NCBI GenBank assembly: GCA_032719365.1
Contig: CM064872.1
Location: 50,142,252 to 50,206,251, forward strand
DNA from: Prinsepia uniflora
Taxonomy: Eukaryota; Streptophyta; Magnoliopsida; Rosales; Rosaceae
Reading direction: 5' to 3'
DNA length: 64,000 nucleotides
Positions 11,298 to 19,880 of this stretch are shown here, piece after piece. Numbering within the stretch: position 1 is the stretch's first letter; each line of letters starts with the position of its first letter. Below the pieces are notes generated by a model. It was not told the origin of the DNA, ran no database searches, and was given only the letters and a program-made list of their open reading frames with translations. Both the position numbers and the translations under genes were made by a program.

Positions 11298-12339
11298 TTA
11301 CTTCTATTGAGGGTTTGTTGCAGATAGTGGAACCCAAGTTCGACCTTGTGATAATGCAGTGTTAGGGCCTACTTTCAACCGCGAGGAGGTGGAAGGAGCT
11401 CTATTCCAGATGTTCCTAACTAAGGCTTCAGGGGTGGATGGTACGCCTACTTTGTTTTACCAAAAAGTACTTGGATATCATTGGTGATGATATGGTGGAT
11501 TTCTATTTAGCGGTTCTTAAAGAGGGGGGTAAGTGTTCGCTCAATTAATCATACTCTAACTTTTCTCATCCCTAAGTTTAATCATCCTACATGTGTTATT
11601 GAATATAGACCTATAGCTCTTTGTCGAGTTATCTATAAAATCATTTCAAAGGCCTTCATTATATGAAAGCTGTGATGCAGATGGTTATTTCTAATTATGA
11701 AAGTGCTTTTGTTCCGTTGAGGTTGATAACAGACAACATTATTGCTGCTTTTAAAAGTGTACATGTTATTAGGAGGCGGGGCTCTAGTGATTTAAATAAG
11801 ATATTATAAAACTTGATATGTATAAGGCCAATGATCGAGTTGAATGGGTTTTTTTAGAGCAGTTGATGTAGAAGCTTGGTTTTGCTACTAATTTTATACG
11901 GCTTGTTATAGACTGTGTTTCTACAGTGAGTTATTCAATCTAGGTTCGAGGGCAGGTTGTGGGTCACATTGAATTGACCCGAGGGATACGCCAAGGTTAT
12001 CCCATGTCTCCTTACCTTTTTCTAATTTGTACTGAAGGTTTCTCTGCTTTACTCTCACAAGCACAAAGCCGCAAGTCCTTCCACGGGGTCTTAATTGCTC
12101 CAGGGCTCCCACCATCATGCACCTATTCTTTGCAGATAATAGTTTGCTTTTCTATAATGCGCAACTCCTGTAATGCTATAAGCTTTTAGTACTTCTCAAA
12201 TAGTATGAATATGTTTTCGGTTAGCTTATTAATTTTGATAAGTCGGTTGTTTGTTTTAGCCCCTACACTGACCCTATTTTGTAGTGATTAATCTCCAATT
12301 TGTTGGGTATCCGTATTGTGGATTGCATGAAAGTTATCT
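11298..12339 (+). pseudogene. LINE ORF2 fragment 3: reverse transcriptase
   Basis: A clear L1-type RT in pieces: KASGVDGTPTLFYQK (about 11425-11470), INHTLTFLIPKFNHPT (about 11545-11592), EYRPIALCRVIYKIISKAF (about 11600-11660), HIELTRGIRQGYPMSPYLF (about 11964-12020) and the catalytic patch LFFADNSLLF (about 12123-12152). The second Asp of the usual FADD motif reads Asn. Several stops and frameshifts occur. Element E interrupts it at 12340. Confidence 0.85.
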
Positions 12340-14550
12340 TGTAACAACCCGTACCTTCGGGAAGGGTAAAAATGTAATTTTATAAAGTTTTGTATATAAA
12401 GGACGATTTTGCCCTTGTGAATAGGAGACGAAAAGTTGACTTTTTGAATTACCGATTGGATGAGTGTTAACCCTTGACCGTGACGTAGTTTAGGACGTCA
12501 CGAGTCCGTAGACAGGTGGCAGGTTCGATTCGGACAACCGGAGGAAAAGTTATGACGTTCGGAAGATTGGGGCGTTACCGTAATTTTGAGTAAACGAGGA
12601 AAATGTTGACTTTTTGGAGGACTTGTGATTTTCACATAGACCGAGGACCGTTGGATAGGTCTCGACGTCCTGAGTACAACGACAGGCGGCACGCTGTCAT
12701 CGGACGTCGGATGAAATAGTTACGGGTCTAGAACATTCGAGGGCAAAACGGTAATTATTTATACAAGGGGTATTTTGGTCATTTTCTTTCAGCCAATTGG
12801 ATGAGGACAAGTGGCTGAGTGGGGTAGGATATTTATGCTTTGTCCATAGGATTGTGGACACGTGGGGGCACTGGATTGTTCTAAATGGTTCTAAAGGGTG
12901 CACAGCCACACTTTGCTCAATTTGAACCGTGCAATCCTTCGAAAAACACAGAGAAACAGAGGGTGAGAAATTGAAGAAGATTGATCGATTTTGGTGCAAG
13001 GGTGAGTGAAGGGTGATTGGTAAGAATGACAGGGAGTAGTGTTTGTACTGGTGATCGGGTTTTGGTGGTGAAATCGTGCACGGTGGCACGGTGGTGGTGC
13101 GGCGAAGGTTTGAGGAAACAGGGAGGCTGTGAGTTCGTGGTGGTGGCTACGCTGTGTGGTGGCTCAAACCACGACAGTGGGAAGTCCAGGAGGCTGCAGG
13201 GAGTCCAACGAGAAACGGGAGACGCGGCGGTGCGCACGGTGGAGACAGAATCGAAGGGTAAGCCTCTTTACTCTGTTTTCCCGTGATTTTTCAATTCAAA
13301 AGTCGTGAGGGTAGGATGAGAATCGAGGGGATTAGTGAGTGCAGTGATGTTCAGGGAGGTTCTAGGAGTGGTGTAGGACGGTCGCCGTGACGGGGGCGTA
13401 CACGGCGGAGCTCCGTCGACGGTGAGTACTTTGTACTCTGTTTGGCCGTGAATTTTAAATGGGAAATCGTGGGTTTAGAGAGTGAGTCGAGGGTTCCTGT
13501 GAGTTGTGTGTGACTCAGTGAGGTTGTGGGAGGAGTTTAGAATCGCGACCATGAGGGGGGAAGCATAGGACGGCCGGGAAGGAAAACAGGGGCCGTCTGT
13601 GTTTTCTTTCGAGCTTCAGTCGTGAAGCTGAGGGGTGAATCGAACCAGGAGAGTGAGGGGGATGGATTCCTGGTGTCTGGACGAAGCTGCAGGAGAAGAG
13701 AGGAGTGAAATGGTGGCCGGACGGCAGAGAATGGCTCTCGCCGGTCCGGGTTGCAGCCTGGTGTGAACCGGGTTCAATCGAGGAAGGAGAAGCACTGTAG
13801 CAGGCGCGTGAGGCCCACGCGCAGCCACTTTGGACGGCGCGTGGAGGCGCGTGGAGAAGTATCCGGCCAAGCTTCCAACATGAGTTTGGTTCTAATTGTC
13901 CTAAGGAGTTTATTGGTGTGGTTTTCGGGTGAATCGGACGATGTTACGGAGTTGTTCGGGAATCCAGACGGTTGAAGGTTTAGGATTAAAATATTATTTA
14001 ATTCCCGAAAAATTGGGGAAATTAGGATTAGGATCCTTGATGTATTTGTGACCCTATTTGGTGCATTTTGACAGGACGGGAGGCACCCGAGACGGTCGAG
14101 GAGCGCACGGAGCGCGACTGACTTGTTCTGATTTGTGAGTGGACTCTTTCTTTCTTTCGAGCATGCCTAACTGTTTTATTGACGTTTTATGATCTTAAAT
14201 ATGTTTTATGCCTTTGAATGATGATTATATGTGATTGATGAGTTTGCACGTTTTTCGAGACATTTCCGAGATTTTGCACGTTTTTCGAGAAAAGCTGGTT
14301 TTCGGATTTTGATGCCATAATTACGATTTCAACCTATAAATGTTTTCTGATGATGATAAATGGGTTATGAAATATGATTTGTGATTGTGTGTGATTTCTG
14401 GGTATAAGAATGGATTTCCGGATTTGGGTTCGGAATGTCGGTTCGGAACGCCGGACGGGCTTCGAACCGGGGATTTCGAATTCGAGTTTGACGATAGACT
14501 TCGAATTGGTTGTACACTGGAAATGGATTGGATTTGCTGGATCTAGATAT

Positions 14551-14725
14551 TGGGTTTAAAGACCCGGATTGATATTGACGGGGGACGGGCCCGGATTGAG
14601 TTTAAAGACTCGGGAGTTTAAAGACTCAGATATGTTGATATTACCCCCATAGGCCTATTGAGTTTAAAGACTCGGGAGTTTAAAGACTCGGATTTCATTT
14701 AAGGCCTGATTGAGTTTAAAGACTC
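14551..14725 (+). repeat. TTTAAAGACTCGG hairpin array in LTR E
   Basis: Seven or so copies of GGGTTTAAAGACCCGG or GAGTTTAAAGACTCGG, in pairs separated by short spacers. Each unit is nearly self-complementary around TTTAAA. Copies recur at about 22092-22268 in the 3' LTR and, in reverse, at about 62355-62545. Confidence 0.85.
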
Positions 14726-14790
14726 GGATAGGTCCAGCAGGTTTGATCGGAAATGATGATTTGATGCTGAAGCTATGATTTCTATATCCG

Positions 14791-14876
14791 TTTTATAGTG
14801 TTTCTGTTTCTTATGGTATTTTATAGTGTATCTGTTTCTTATGAGATTTTATAGTGTTTCTGTTTCTTATGATGTT
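14791..14876 (+). repeat. Three-copy ~31-bp direct repeat in LTR E
   Basis: TTTTATAGTGTTTCTGTTTC followed by TTATG occurs three times in tandem with small changes. The 3' LTR has it at about 22333-22416, while the related antisense LTR at 61793 has a single copy (about 62234-62260), so it expanded in the E lineage. Confidence 0.8.
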
Positions 14877-15309
14877 TCATATTATGATTTTCTAGTACTT
14901 CGTTGGGCATGCCTGTTTTAAAAACGGAGGGAACACTGATTCTTTTTTTTCCTTAACCTTGAATTAGTGATAAACTGATTTTAAAACTTTTGGTTATTCT
15001 AGTCCACTCACACTTTTGGTTTTTAAATTTTCCCTCCAGGTCGTGGTGATAGCGCTGGGGTGAACGTTGAGGCAGATATCGAGGCATAGAGCTTACGACG
15101 TTCTTCCGTTGCGGGACTAGCTTTGTAGGATTTTTGTGCCCATTTTGTAGAACTATGCTCTGACTGACTGTTGTATATATTCACTCCTTCGTCTGATAGT
15201 TATGCTTATAGTAGTAGTGAGTTTTTTTTGGTACTGTAGGTGTGATTGTCAGACGGGAGCAGGGTTCGTCCCGGATATCATGGTGATATTTGGGACGGGT
15301 CCTGACAAT

Positions 15310-15321
15310 TGGTATCAGAGC
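15310..15321 (+). other. Primer binding site (initiator tRNA-Met)
   Basis: TGGTATCAGAGC lies two bases after the 5' LTR end. It complements the 3' end of plant initiator tRNA-Met, as in most Tekay-type and Cassandra elements. Confidence 0.92.
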
Positions 15322-15393
15322 ATAGGTTTGTCGATTTGTGTTGGGTCTAGGTTGTTTGACTAACTCTATGCCTCTTTCAGCGTACGATCGATC

Positions 15394-16434
15394 ATGCCTC
15401 CGAGACGTGAACCCCCTCCACGACCTGAAGATGAAGCGGCGAGAGGGACTGAGAGCGCTTCGATCGAGAGAGCCCAGCGACTTGGGGCTACTACGTTCAG
15501 CGGTAGGGCAGATCCTGAGGAAGCTCACCGATGGATCACCCGGCTTGAGCGTATTTTTGGGGTGATGCACTGTCCTCCAGAGGATCGGGTTTTGTTAGCT
15601 ACTTTTCTGTTGGATGGAGCTGCATATGAGTCGTGGTACACGTTGGAACTGTCCGGCTGGGATGCACATACCGTGACATGGGAGACTTTCCGGGAGCGGT
15701 TTCTCGATCAGTACTATCCCCGTTCTTTCCGGGATGCGAAGGAGGCAGAATTTCTTCAGTTAAAGCAAGGGAACTTGACAGTTGCTGACTATGAGCAGAG
15801 ATTCCAGATGCTATCTCGTTTCGCTCCTGCATTTGTGGCGACCGAGGCGGAGAAGTGCCGCCGGTTTGAGTTGGGCCTTCGGGGAGAGATCAGGGCCATA
15901 GTGACCGCTGGCTCTTTTGCTACATTTCGGGAGTTATCTGATGCTGCTGTCAGGGTTGAGGCCAGTTTACCTGCTAGACCACAGTATTCGGGCAGTGTTC
16001 GACGCCGAGAGCATTCATTTCTAGGCGCATCGAGTCAGAGGCCCCCGAAACGGGGTAATTTTGGTGGATCGTCATCAGCTGGTGGAGCCCGGTATGGACG
16101 ACCAGGGAGTTTTCAGGGCTCGGGAATTCGAGGAGCTAGGGCACAGCCGACTCCTCAGGCGAGTGCGACTTCAGTGGCTTCTACGGGGAGGCATACCGGT
16201 GGACCCGGTAGGGATACTTGCTTCTATTGCGGAGAGCGAGGACACTTCCGGAGGGAGTGCCCATTGTTAGCTTTGGAGGGTGGAGCAGGAAGAGGTGCAG
16301 CGGAACCCGGGCGGAGTACTGCTTCAGTGTCAGGGGCAGCAGGCCCTAGGGGTGGCGGTGGTGCCACGAGCAGTTCCAGGGGGCGCGGTAGGTCATCGGG
16401 ACCTCAGGCGCGAGTTTTTGCTATGACTCAGTAG
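15394..16434 (+). CDS. gag: Gag (capsid-nucleocapsid) of element E
   Basis: 346 residues from the ATG at 15394, 72 bases past the primer site. Residues ~30-190 form the retrotransposon gag (capsid-like) domain, with patches such as HRWITRLERIF and RERFLDQYYPRSF. A basic, Gly/Ser-rich stretch follows, then one CCHC zinc knuckle CFYCGERGHFRREC (residues 276-289) for RNA binding. The frame ends at TAG 16432-16434, but the protease continues in the same frame. The equivalent codon in F is CAG (about 28412), so the stop most likely replaces Gln within a once-continuous gag-pol. Gag would assemble the cytoplasmic particle that packages element RNA. Confidence 0.95.
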   Translation: MPPRREPPPRPEDEAARGTESASIERAQRLGATTFSGRADPEEAHRWITRLERIFGVMHCPPEDRVLLATFLLDGAAYESWYTLELSGWDAHTVTWETFRERFLDQYYPRSFRDAKEAEFLQLKQGNLTVADYEQRFQMLSRFAPAFVATEAEKCRRFELGLRGEIRAIVTAGSFATFRELSDAAVRVEASLPARPQYSGSVRRREHSFLGASSQRPPKRGNFGGSSSAGGARYGRPGSFQGSGIRGARAQPTPQASATSVASTGRHTGGPGRDTCFYCGERGHFRRECPLLALEGGAGRGAAEPGRSTASVSGAAGPRGGGGATSSSRGRGRSSGPQARVFAMTQ

Positions 16435-18726
16435 GAGGCTAGGTCAGCACCGGGAGTGGTGACAGGTACACTCACCATACTTGGTCACACTGTTTTTGCT
16501 TTGATAGATCCCGGGGCTACCCATTCATTTGTAGCTCGGAGTTGTAGTTTGGTGACGGAGAGGGAGGTGTCTACTTTGGATTGTGCTTTAGGGGTAAGTA
16601 CACCTACTGGAGAGGTGTTGGTAGTGACTCAGGTATTGAGAGAGTGTCCGGTGATGGTAGGTGAGGTTGAGTTACTGGCAGATTTGTTACTCTTGGATCT
16701 GCGGGACTTTGATGTTGTCTTGGGTATGGACTGGTTAACGAGACATCATGCTTCTATCAAATGTTTTGATAGGAGAGTGACTTTTCGGAGTCCCGGGTTA
16801 TCAGAGACTACGTTTCAGGGGGATCAGCGTGCACTTCCTACTGGAGTTATTTCGGCACTTGAGGCTAGCAAGTTGTTGCATAAGGGGTGCCAAGGTTACA
16901 TAGCTCATGTGGTGGATACACGTACTACGCCAGTGAGGGCGGAGGATATACCAGTGGTACGGGAGTTTCCCGATGTTTTTCCTGAGGAGTTGCCAGGATT
17001 ACCACCTCATCGCGAGATCGAGTTCACGATTGATCTTTTTCCAGGTACACAGCCTATTTCACAGACTCCTTACTGTATGGCACCTACAGAATTGAGGGAA
17101 CTTAAGGCCCAGTTGCAAGAGTTGGTCGATATAGGATTCATTCGACCGAGTATGTCACCTTGGGGAGCATCTGTTTTGTTTGTTAAGAAAAAGGACGGAG
17201 GATTGAGATTGTGTGTGGATTACAGACAACTGAATAAGGTAACTATTCGGAATAAGTATCCCCTACCCCGGATTGACGATTTGTTTGACCAGCTAAAGGG
17301 AGCACAATATTTTTCGAAGATTGATCTTCGCTCCGGTTACCATCAGCTAAGGGTTAAGGAGGAGGATGTACCGAAGACAGCCTTTCGGACTAGGTACGGT
17401 CATTATGAGTTCGTTGTGATGCCTTTTGGTTTGACTAATGCCCCAGCAGCTTTTATGGATTTTATGAACCGAGTGTTCCGGCCATACTTGGATCGTTTTG
17501 TGATTGTCTTCATTGATGACATTTTGGTGTATTCGAAGAGTGCGAAGGCGCATGAGAAACATCTGAGAATTGTGCTTAAGACTCTGAGGGAGCATCAACT
17601 GTATGCCAAGTTGAGCAAGTGTCAGTTTTGGTTGACCAGTGTGGGATTTCTGGGTCATGTGATTTCGGCCGAGGGCATCAGCGTGGATCCTCAGAAGGTT
17701 GAGGCGGTAGCGAAGTGGGAACAGCCCAAGACGGTGACGGAGATCCGGAGTTTTCTGGGCTTAGCAGGCTATTATCGGCGTTTCATTGCGGGTTTTTCGA
17801 TTTTAGCCGCTCCTTTGACCCGACTAACTCAGAAGGGAGTTCGATTTGAGTGGGATGAGAGCTGTGACCAGAGTTTCCAGGAGCTTAAAAGGCGGTTGAC
17901 ATCTGCTCCTGTGTTAGCCCTTCCAGATGATAGTGGGGAGTTTGAGGTGTACAGTGACGCTTCTTTGCAAGGCTTGGGTTGTGTCTTGATGCAGCATGGG
18001 AGAGTGATTGCTTATGCTTCCCGGCAATTGAAACCCCATGAGATGAACTACCCTACACATGATTTGGAACTGGCAGCGGTGCTACATGCACTGAAGATTT
18101 GGCGGCATTACTTGTACGGCGAGAGGTGCAGGATCTTCACGGACCACAAGAGCTTGAAGTATTTGTTCACTCAAAAGGAATTGAATCTGAGACAGCGCCG
18201 ATGGTTGGAGTTGCTTAAGGACTACGACTGCACGATTGAGTATCACCCGGGGAAGGCTAATGTGGTAGCCGATGCTTTGAGCAGGAAGTCAGCTAGTTCT
18301 TTGTCGCATTTGAGGACAGTACGGTTACCGTTGTTGGTTGAGCTCCGCAGGTTGGGAGTAGAGTTGACTGTGGATGATCACGGAGTACTCCTAGCGAGTT
18401 TCCATGTGCGACCTGTTTTGATTGATCAGGTTATTGATGCTCAGTTTGAGGACCCTATTCTAGGCATCATTCGGATTGAGGTCGAGGCTGGAGAGAGACA
18501 GGACTTTGAGATTCGTGAGGATGGAGCCTTGGTTAAGGGTGGACGGTTGTGCGTACCTGAGGATGAAGTATTGAAGAAAGTGATACTGGATGAGGCTCAC
18601 TGTTCAGCTTATGCGATGCATCCTGGTGGGACCAAGATGTATCGTACACTTCGAGAGCATTACTGGTGGTCGGGAATGAAACGTGAGATTGCAGAATATG
18701 TCAGTAAATGCTTGATCTGTCAATAG
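16435..18726 (+). CDS. pol: Protease-RT-RNase H-integrase zinc domain of element E
   Basis: The frame continues straight after the gag TAG with no good ATG of its own. The aspartic protease has LIDPGATHSF (Asp codon at 16507). RT follows with CVDYRQLNK, LRSGYHQ and the catalytic FIDD (17509-17520). RNase H spans about 17935-18290, with acidic residues in VYSDAS, HDLELAA, FTDHKSL and VVADALSR. The integrase HHCC domain is at about 18540-18723 (DEAHCSAYAMHPG ... KCLIC). The usual RT entry motif PYRMAP reads PYCMAP, a CGT to TGT change. It ends at TAG 18724-18726 where F has CAG. This is the replication core of the element, now split from the rest of integrase. Confidence 0.93.
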   Translation, partial: EARSAPGVVTGTLTILGHTVFALIDPGATHSFVARSCSLVTEREVSTLDCALGVSTPTGEVLVVTQVLRECPVMVGEVELLADLLLLDLRDFDVVLGMDWLTRHHASIKCFDRRVTFRSPGLSETTFQGDQRALPTGVISALEASKLLHKGCQGYIAHVVDTRTTPVRAEDIPVVREFPDVFPEELPGLPPHREIEFTIDLFPGTQPISQTPYCMAPTELRELKAQLQELVDIGFIRPSMSPWGASVLFVKKKDGGLRLCVDYRQLNKVTIRNKYPLPRIDDLFDQLKGAQYFSKIDLRSGYHQLRVKEEDVPKTAFRTRYGHYEFVVMPFGLTNAPAAFMDFMNRVFRPYLDRFVIVFIDDILVYSKSAKAHEKHLRIVLKTLREHQLYAKLSKCQFWLTSVGFLGHVISAEGISVDPQKVEAVAKWEQPKTVTEIRSFLGLAGYYRRFIAGFSILAAPLTRLTQKGVRFEWDESCDQSFQELKRRLTSAPVLALPDDSGEFEVYSDASLQGLGCVLMQHGRVIAYASRQLKPHEMNYPTHDLELAAVLHALKIWRHYLYGERCRIFTDHKSLKYLFTQKELNLRQRRWLELLKDYDCTIEYHPGKANVVADALSRKSASSLSHLRTVRLPLLVELRRLGVELTVDDHGVLLASFHVRPVLIDQVIDAQFEDPILGIIRIEVEAGERQDFEIREDGALVKGGRLCVPEDEVLKKVILDEAHCSAYAMHPGGTKMYRTLREHYWWSGMKREIAEYVSKCLICQ

Positions 18727-19155
18727 GTAAAAGCCGAGCGGCAGAGACCCTATGGAGCAATGCAACCTTTGCCGATTCCCGAGTGGAAATGGGATCACCT
18801 GACGATGGATTTTGTGTTCAAGCTTCCGAGAACACCGAAGGGACACGATGGTGTGTGGGTTATTGTGGATCGACTTACAAAGTCTGCTCATTTCTTGCCA
18901 GTACGGGAGAACTTCAGGTTGACGCAGTTTGCACAGTTGTTCATAGATGAGATTATTCGGCTGCATGGGACTCCAGAGTCGATAGTATCTGACAGAGATC
19001 CGAGATTCACTTCCCGATTTTGGCAGAGCTTACAGGAAGGTTTTGGGACTAAACTGCATTTCAGTACTGCATTTCATCCTCAGACCGATGGACAGTCTGA
19101 GCGGACTATTCAGATTCTCGAGGTTATGATGCGAGCTTGTGTCTTACAGTTCTAG
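18727..19155 (+). CDS. Integrase catalytic core of element E
   Basis: Same frame as the preceding block. The DDE core is complete: Asp in LTMDFVFKLP, Asp in SIVSDRDPRF and Glu in DGQSERTIQ, with the usual HPQTDGQ between. It would cut and join element DNA to the target. It ends at TAG 19153-19155 (context CAGTTCTAG), where F reads CAGTTCCAG. This is the third Gln-to-TAG change in this element. Confidence 0.92.
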   Translation, partial: VKAERQRPYGAMQPLPIPEWKWDHLTMDFVFKLPRTPKGHDGVWVIVDRLTKSAHFLPVRENFRLTQFAQLFIDEIIRLHGTPESIVSDRDPRFTSRFWQSLQEGFGTKLHFSTAFHPQTDGQSERTIQILEVMMRACVLQF

Positions 19156-19497
19156 GGTACGTGGGAGTCTCATTTACCTTTGATGGAGTTCGCCTACAAT
19201 AACAGTTATCAGGAGAGCATTGGGATGGCTCCTTACGAGGCTTTGTATGGGCGACAGTGTCGGACTCCATTGTGTTGGACTGAGGTTAGTGAGAGGAGGT
19301 TGACTACTTCCGAGTTGGTGGACCTTACCCAGGAAAAAGTGGCACTGATTCGAGATCGATTGAAGGCAGCTCAGGACCGACAGAAGAGTTACGCCGATCG
19401 TAGGATCAGAGATTTGGAGTTTGCAGTAGGAGACTGGGTTTTCTTGAAGTTATCTCCTTGGAAGGAATCGTACGGTTTGACAGACGAGGGAAGTTGA
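19156..19497 (+). CDS. Integrase C-terminal region of element E, before frameshift
   Basis: Continues the frame through LPLMEFAYNNSYQ and YEALYGRQCRTPLCW, the conserved segment after the integrase core, then KSYADRRIRDLEF. The frame is lost near 19461-19466: F has one more G in the equivalent stretch, so a single-base deletion occurred here. The bases to 19497 are out-of-frame tail. Confidence 0.9.
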   Translation, partial: GTWESHLPLMEFAYNNSYQESIGMAPYEALYGRQCRTPLCWTEVSERRLTTSELVDLTQEKVALIRDRLKAAQDRQKSYADRRIRDLEFAVGDWVFLKLSPWKESYGLTDEGS

Positions 19498-19844
19498 GTC
19501 CTCGTTACATTGGACCTTATGAGATCGTAGAGCGGATCGGTCCTGTTACTTATCGATTGGCTTTACCAGCAGACTTGGAAAAGGTACATAATGTCTTCCA
19601 TGTTTCTATGCTTCGGAAGTATATTCGAGATGATTCGCATGTTCTGGAAGCACAACCAGTTGAACTGAGGGAAGACTTGAGTTTCGAAGAGCAGCCTGTA
19701 GCGATTTTGGATCGGAAGGATAAGGTTTTACGAAGGAAAACGGTTCCCTTAGTTAAGGTGTTATGGAGAAATCATCAAGTGGAAGAAGCTACGTGGGAAC
19801 CTGAGGCATTGATGCGGGAACAGTACCCTTACTTATTTCACTGA
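19466..19844 (+). CDS. Integrase GPY module and chromodomain of element E
   Basis: In the +1-shifted frame: GKLSPRYIGPYEIVERIGPV (GPY/F module), HNVFHVSMLRKY, then a chromodomain-like tail VKVLWRNHQVEEATWEPEAL ending ...YPYLFH. Chromodomains of this integrase class are thought to guide insertion to chromatin marks. The stop is TGA at 19842-19844, 36 bases before the 3' LTR. Confidence 0.92.
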
Positions 19845-19858
19845 ATTTCGGGGACGAA

Positions 19859-19880
19859 ATTCATTTTAGGGGGGGTAGAT
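19859..19880 (+). other. Polypurine tract of element E
   Basis: TTCATTTTAGGGGGGGTAGA lies at the 3' LTR start, with a G7 run typical of this clade. It primes plus-strand DNA. Confidence 0.8.

Larger units (their letters stand above)
12340..15307 (+). repeat. 5' LTR of element E
   Basis: 2968 bp, TGTAACAACCC to GGGTCCTGACA. In order it carries two copies of a GACAGGYGGCA module 170 bp apart (12511 and 12681), a donor-like GTAAGC (13258-13263), a GC-rich GCGCGTG/CACGCGC block (about 13800-13860), GTGAGTGGAC (14135-14144), the TTTAAAGACTCGG array (14551-14725), a three-copy ~31-bp repeat (about 14791-14876), GTCCACTCAC (15002-15011), acceptor-like CCCTCCAG (15032-15039) and a terminal stem GTCTGATA/TGTCAGAC (15191-15254). 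Open frames on either strand within it are not conserved and I reject them as genes. Confidence 0.95.

Noticed and set aside
12697..13286. Overlapping open frames on both strands in the E LTR, repeated at 20238-20827
   Set aside because: They are duplicated only because the LTR is, have biased composition, and match no protein family. The GC-rich LTR explains their length.
14551..14725. CRISPR-like or satellite array
   Set aside because: Units are short, irregularly spaced and present only inside LTR copies of a plant retrotransposon. There are no spacers in the CRISPR sense.
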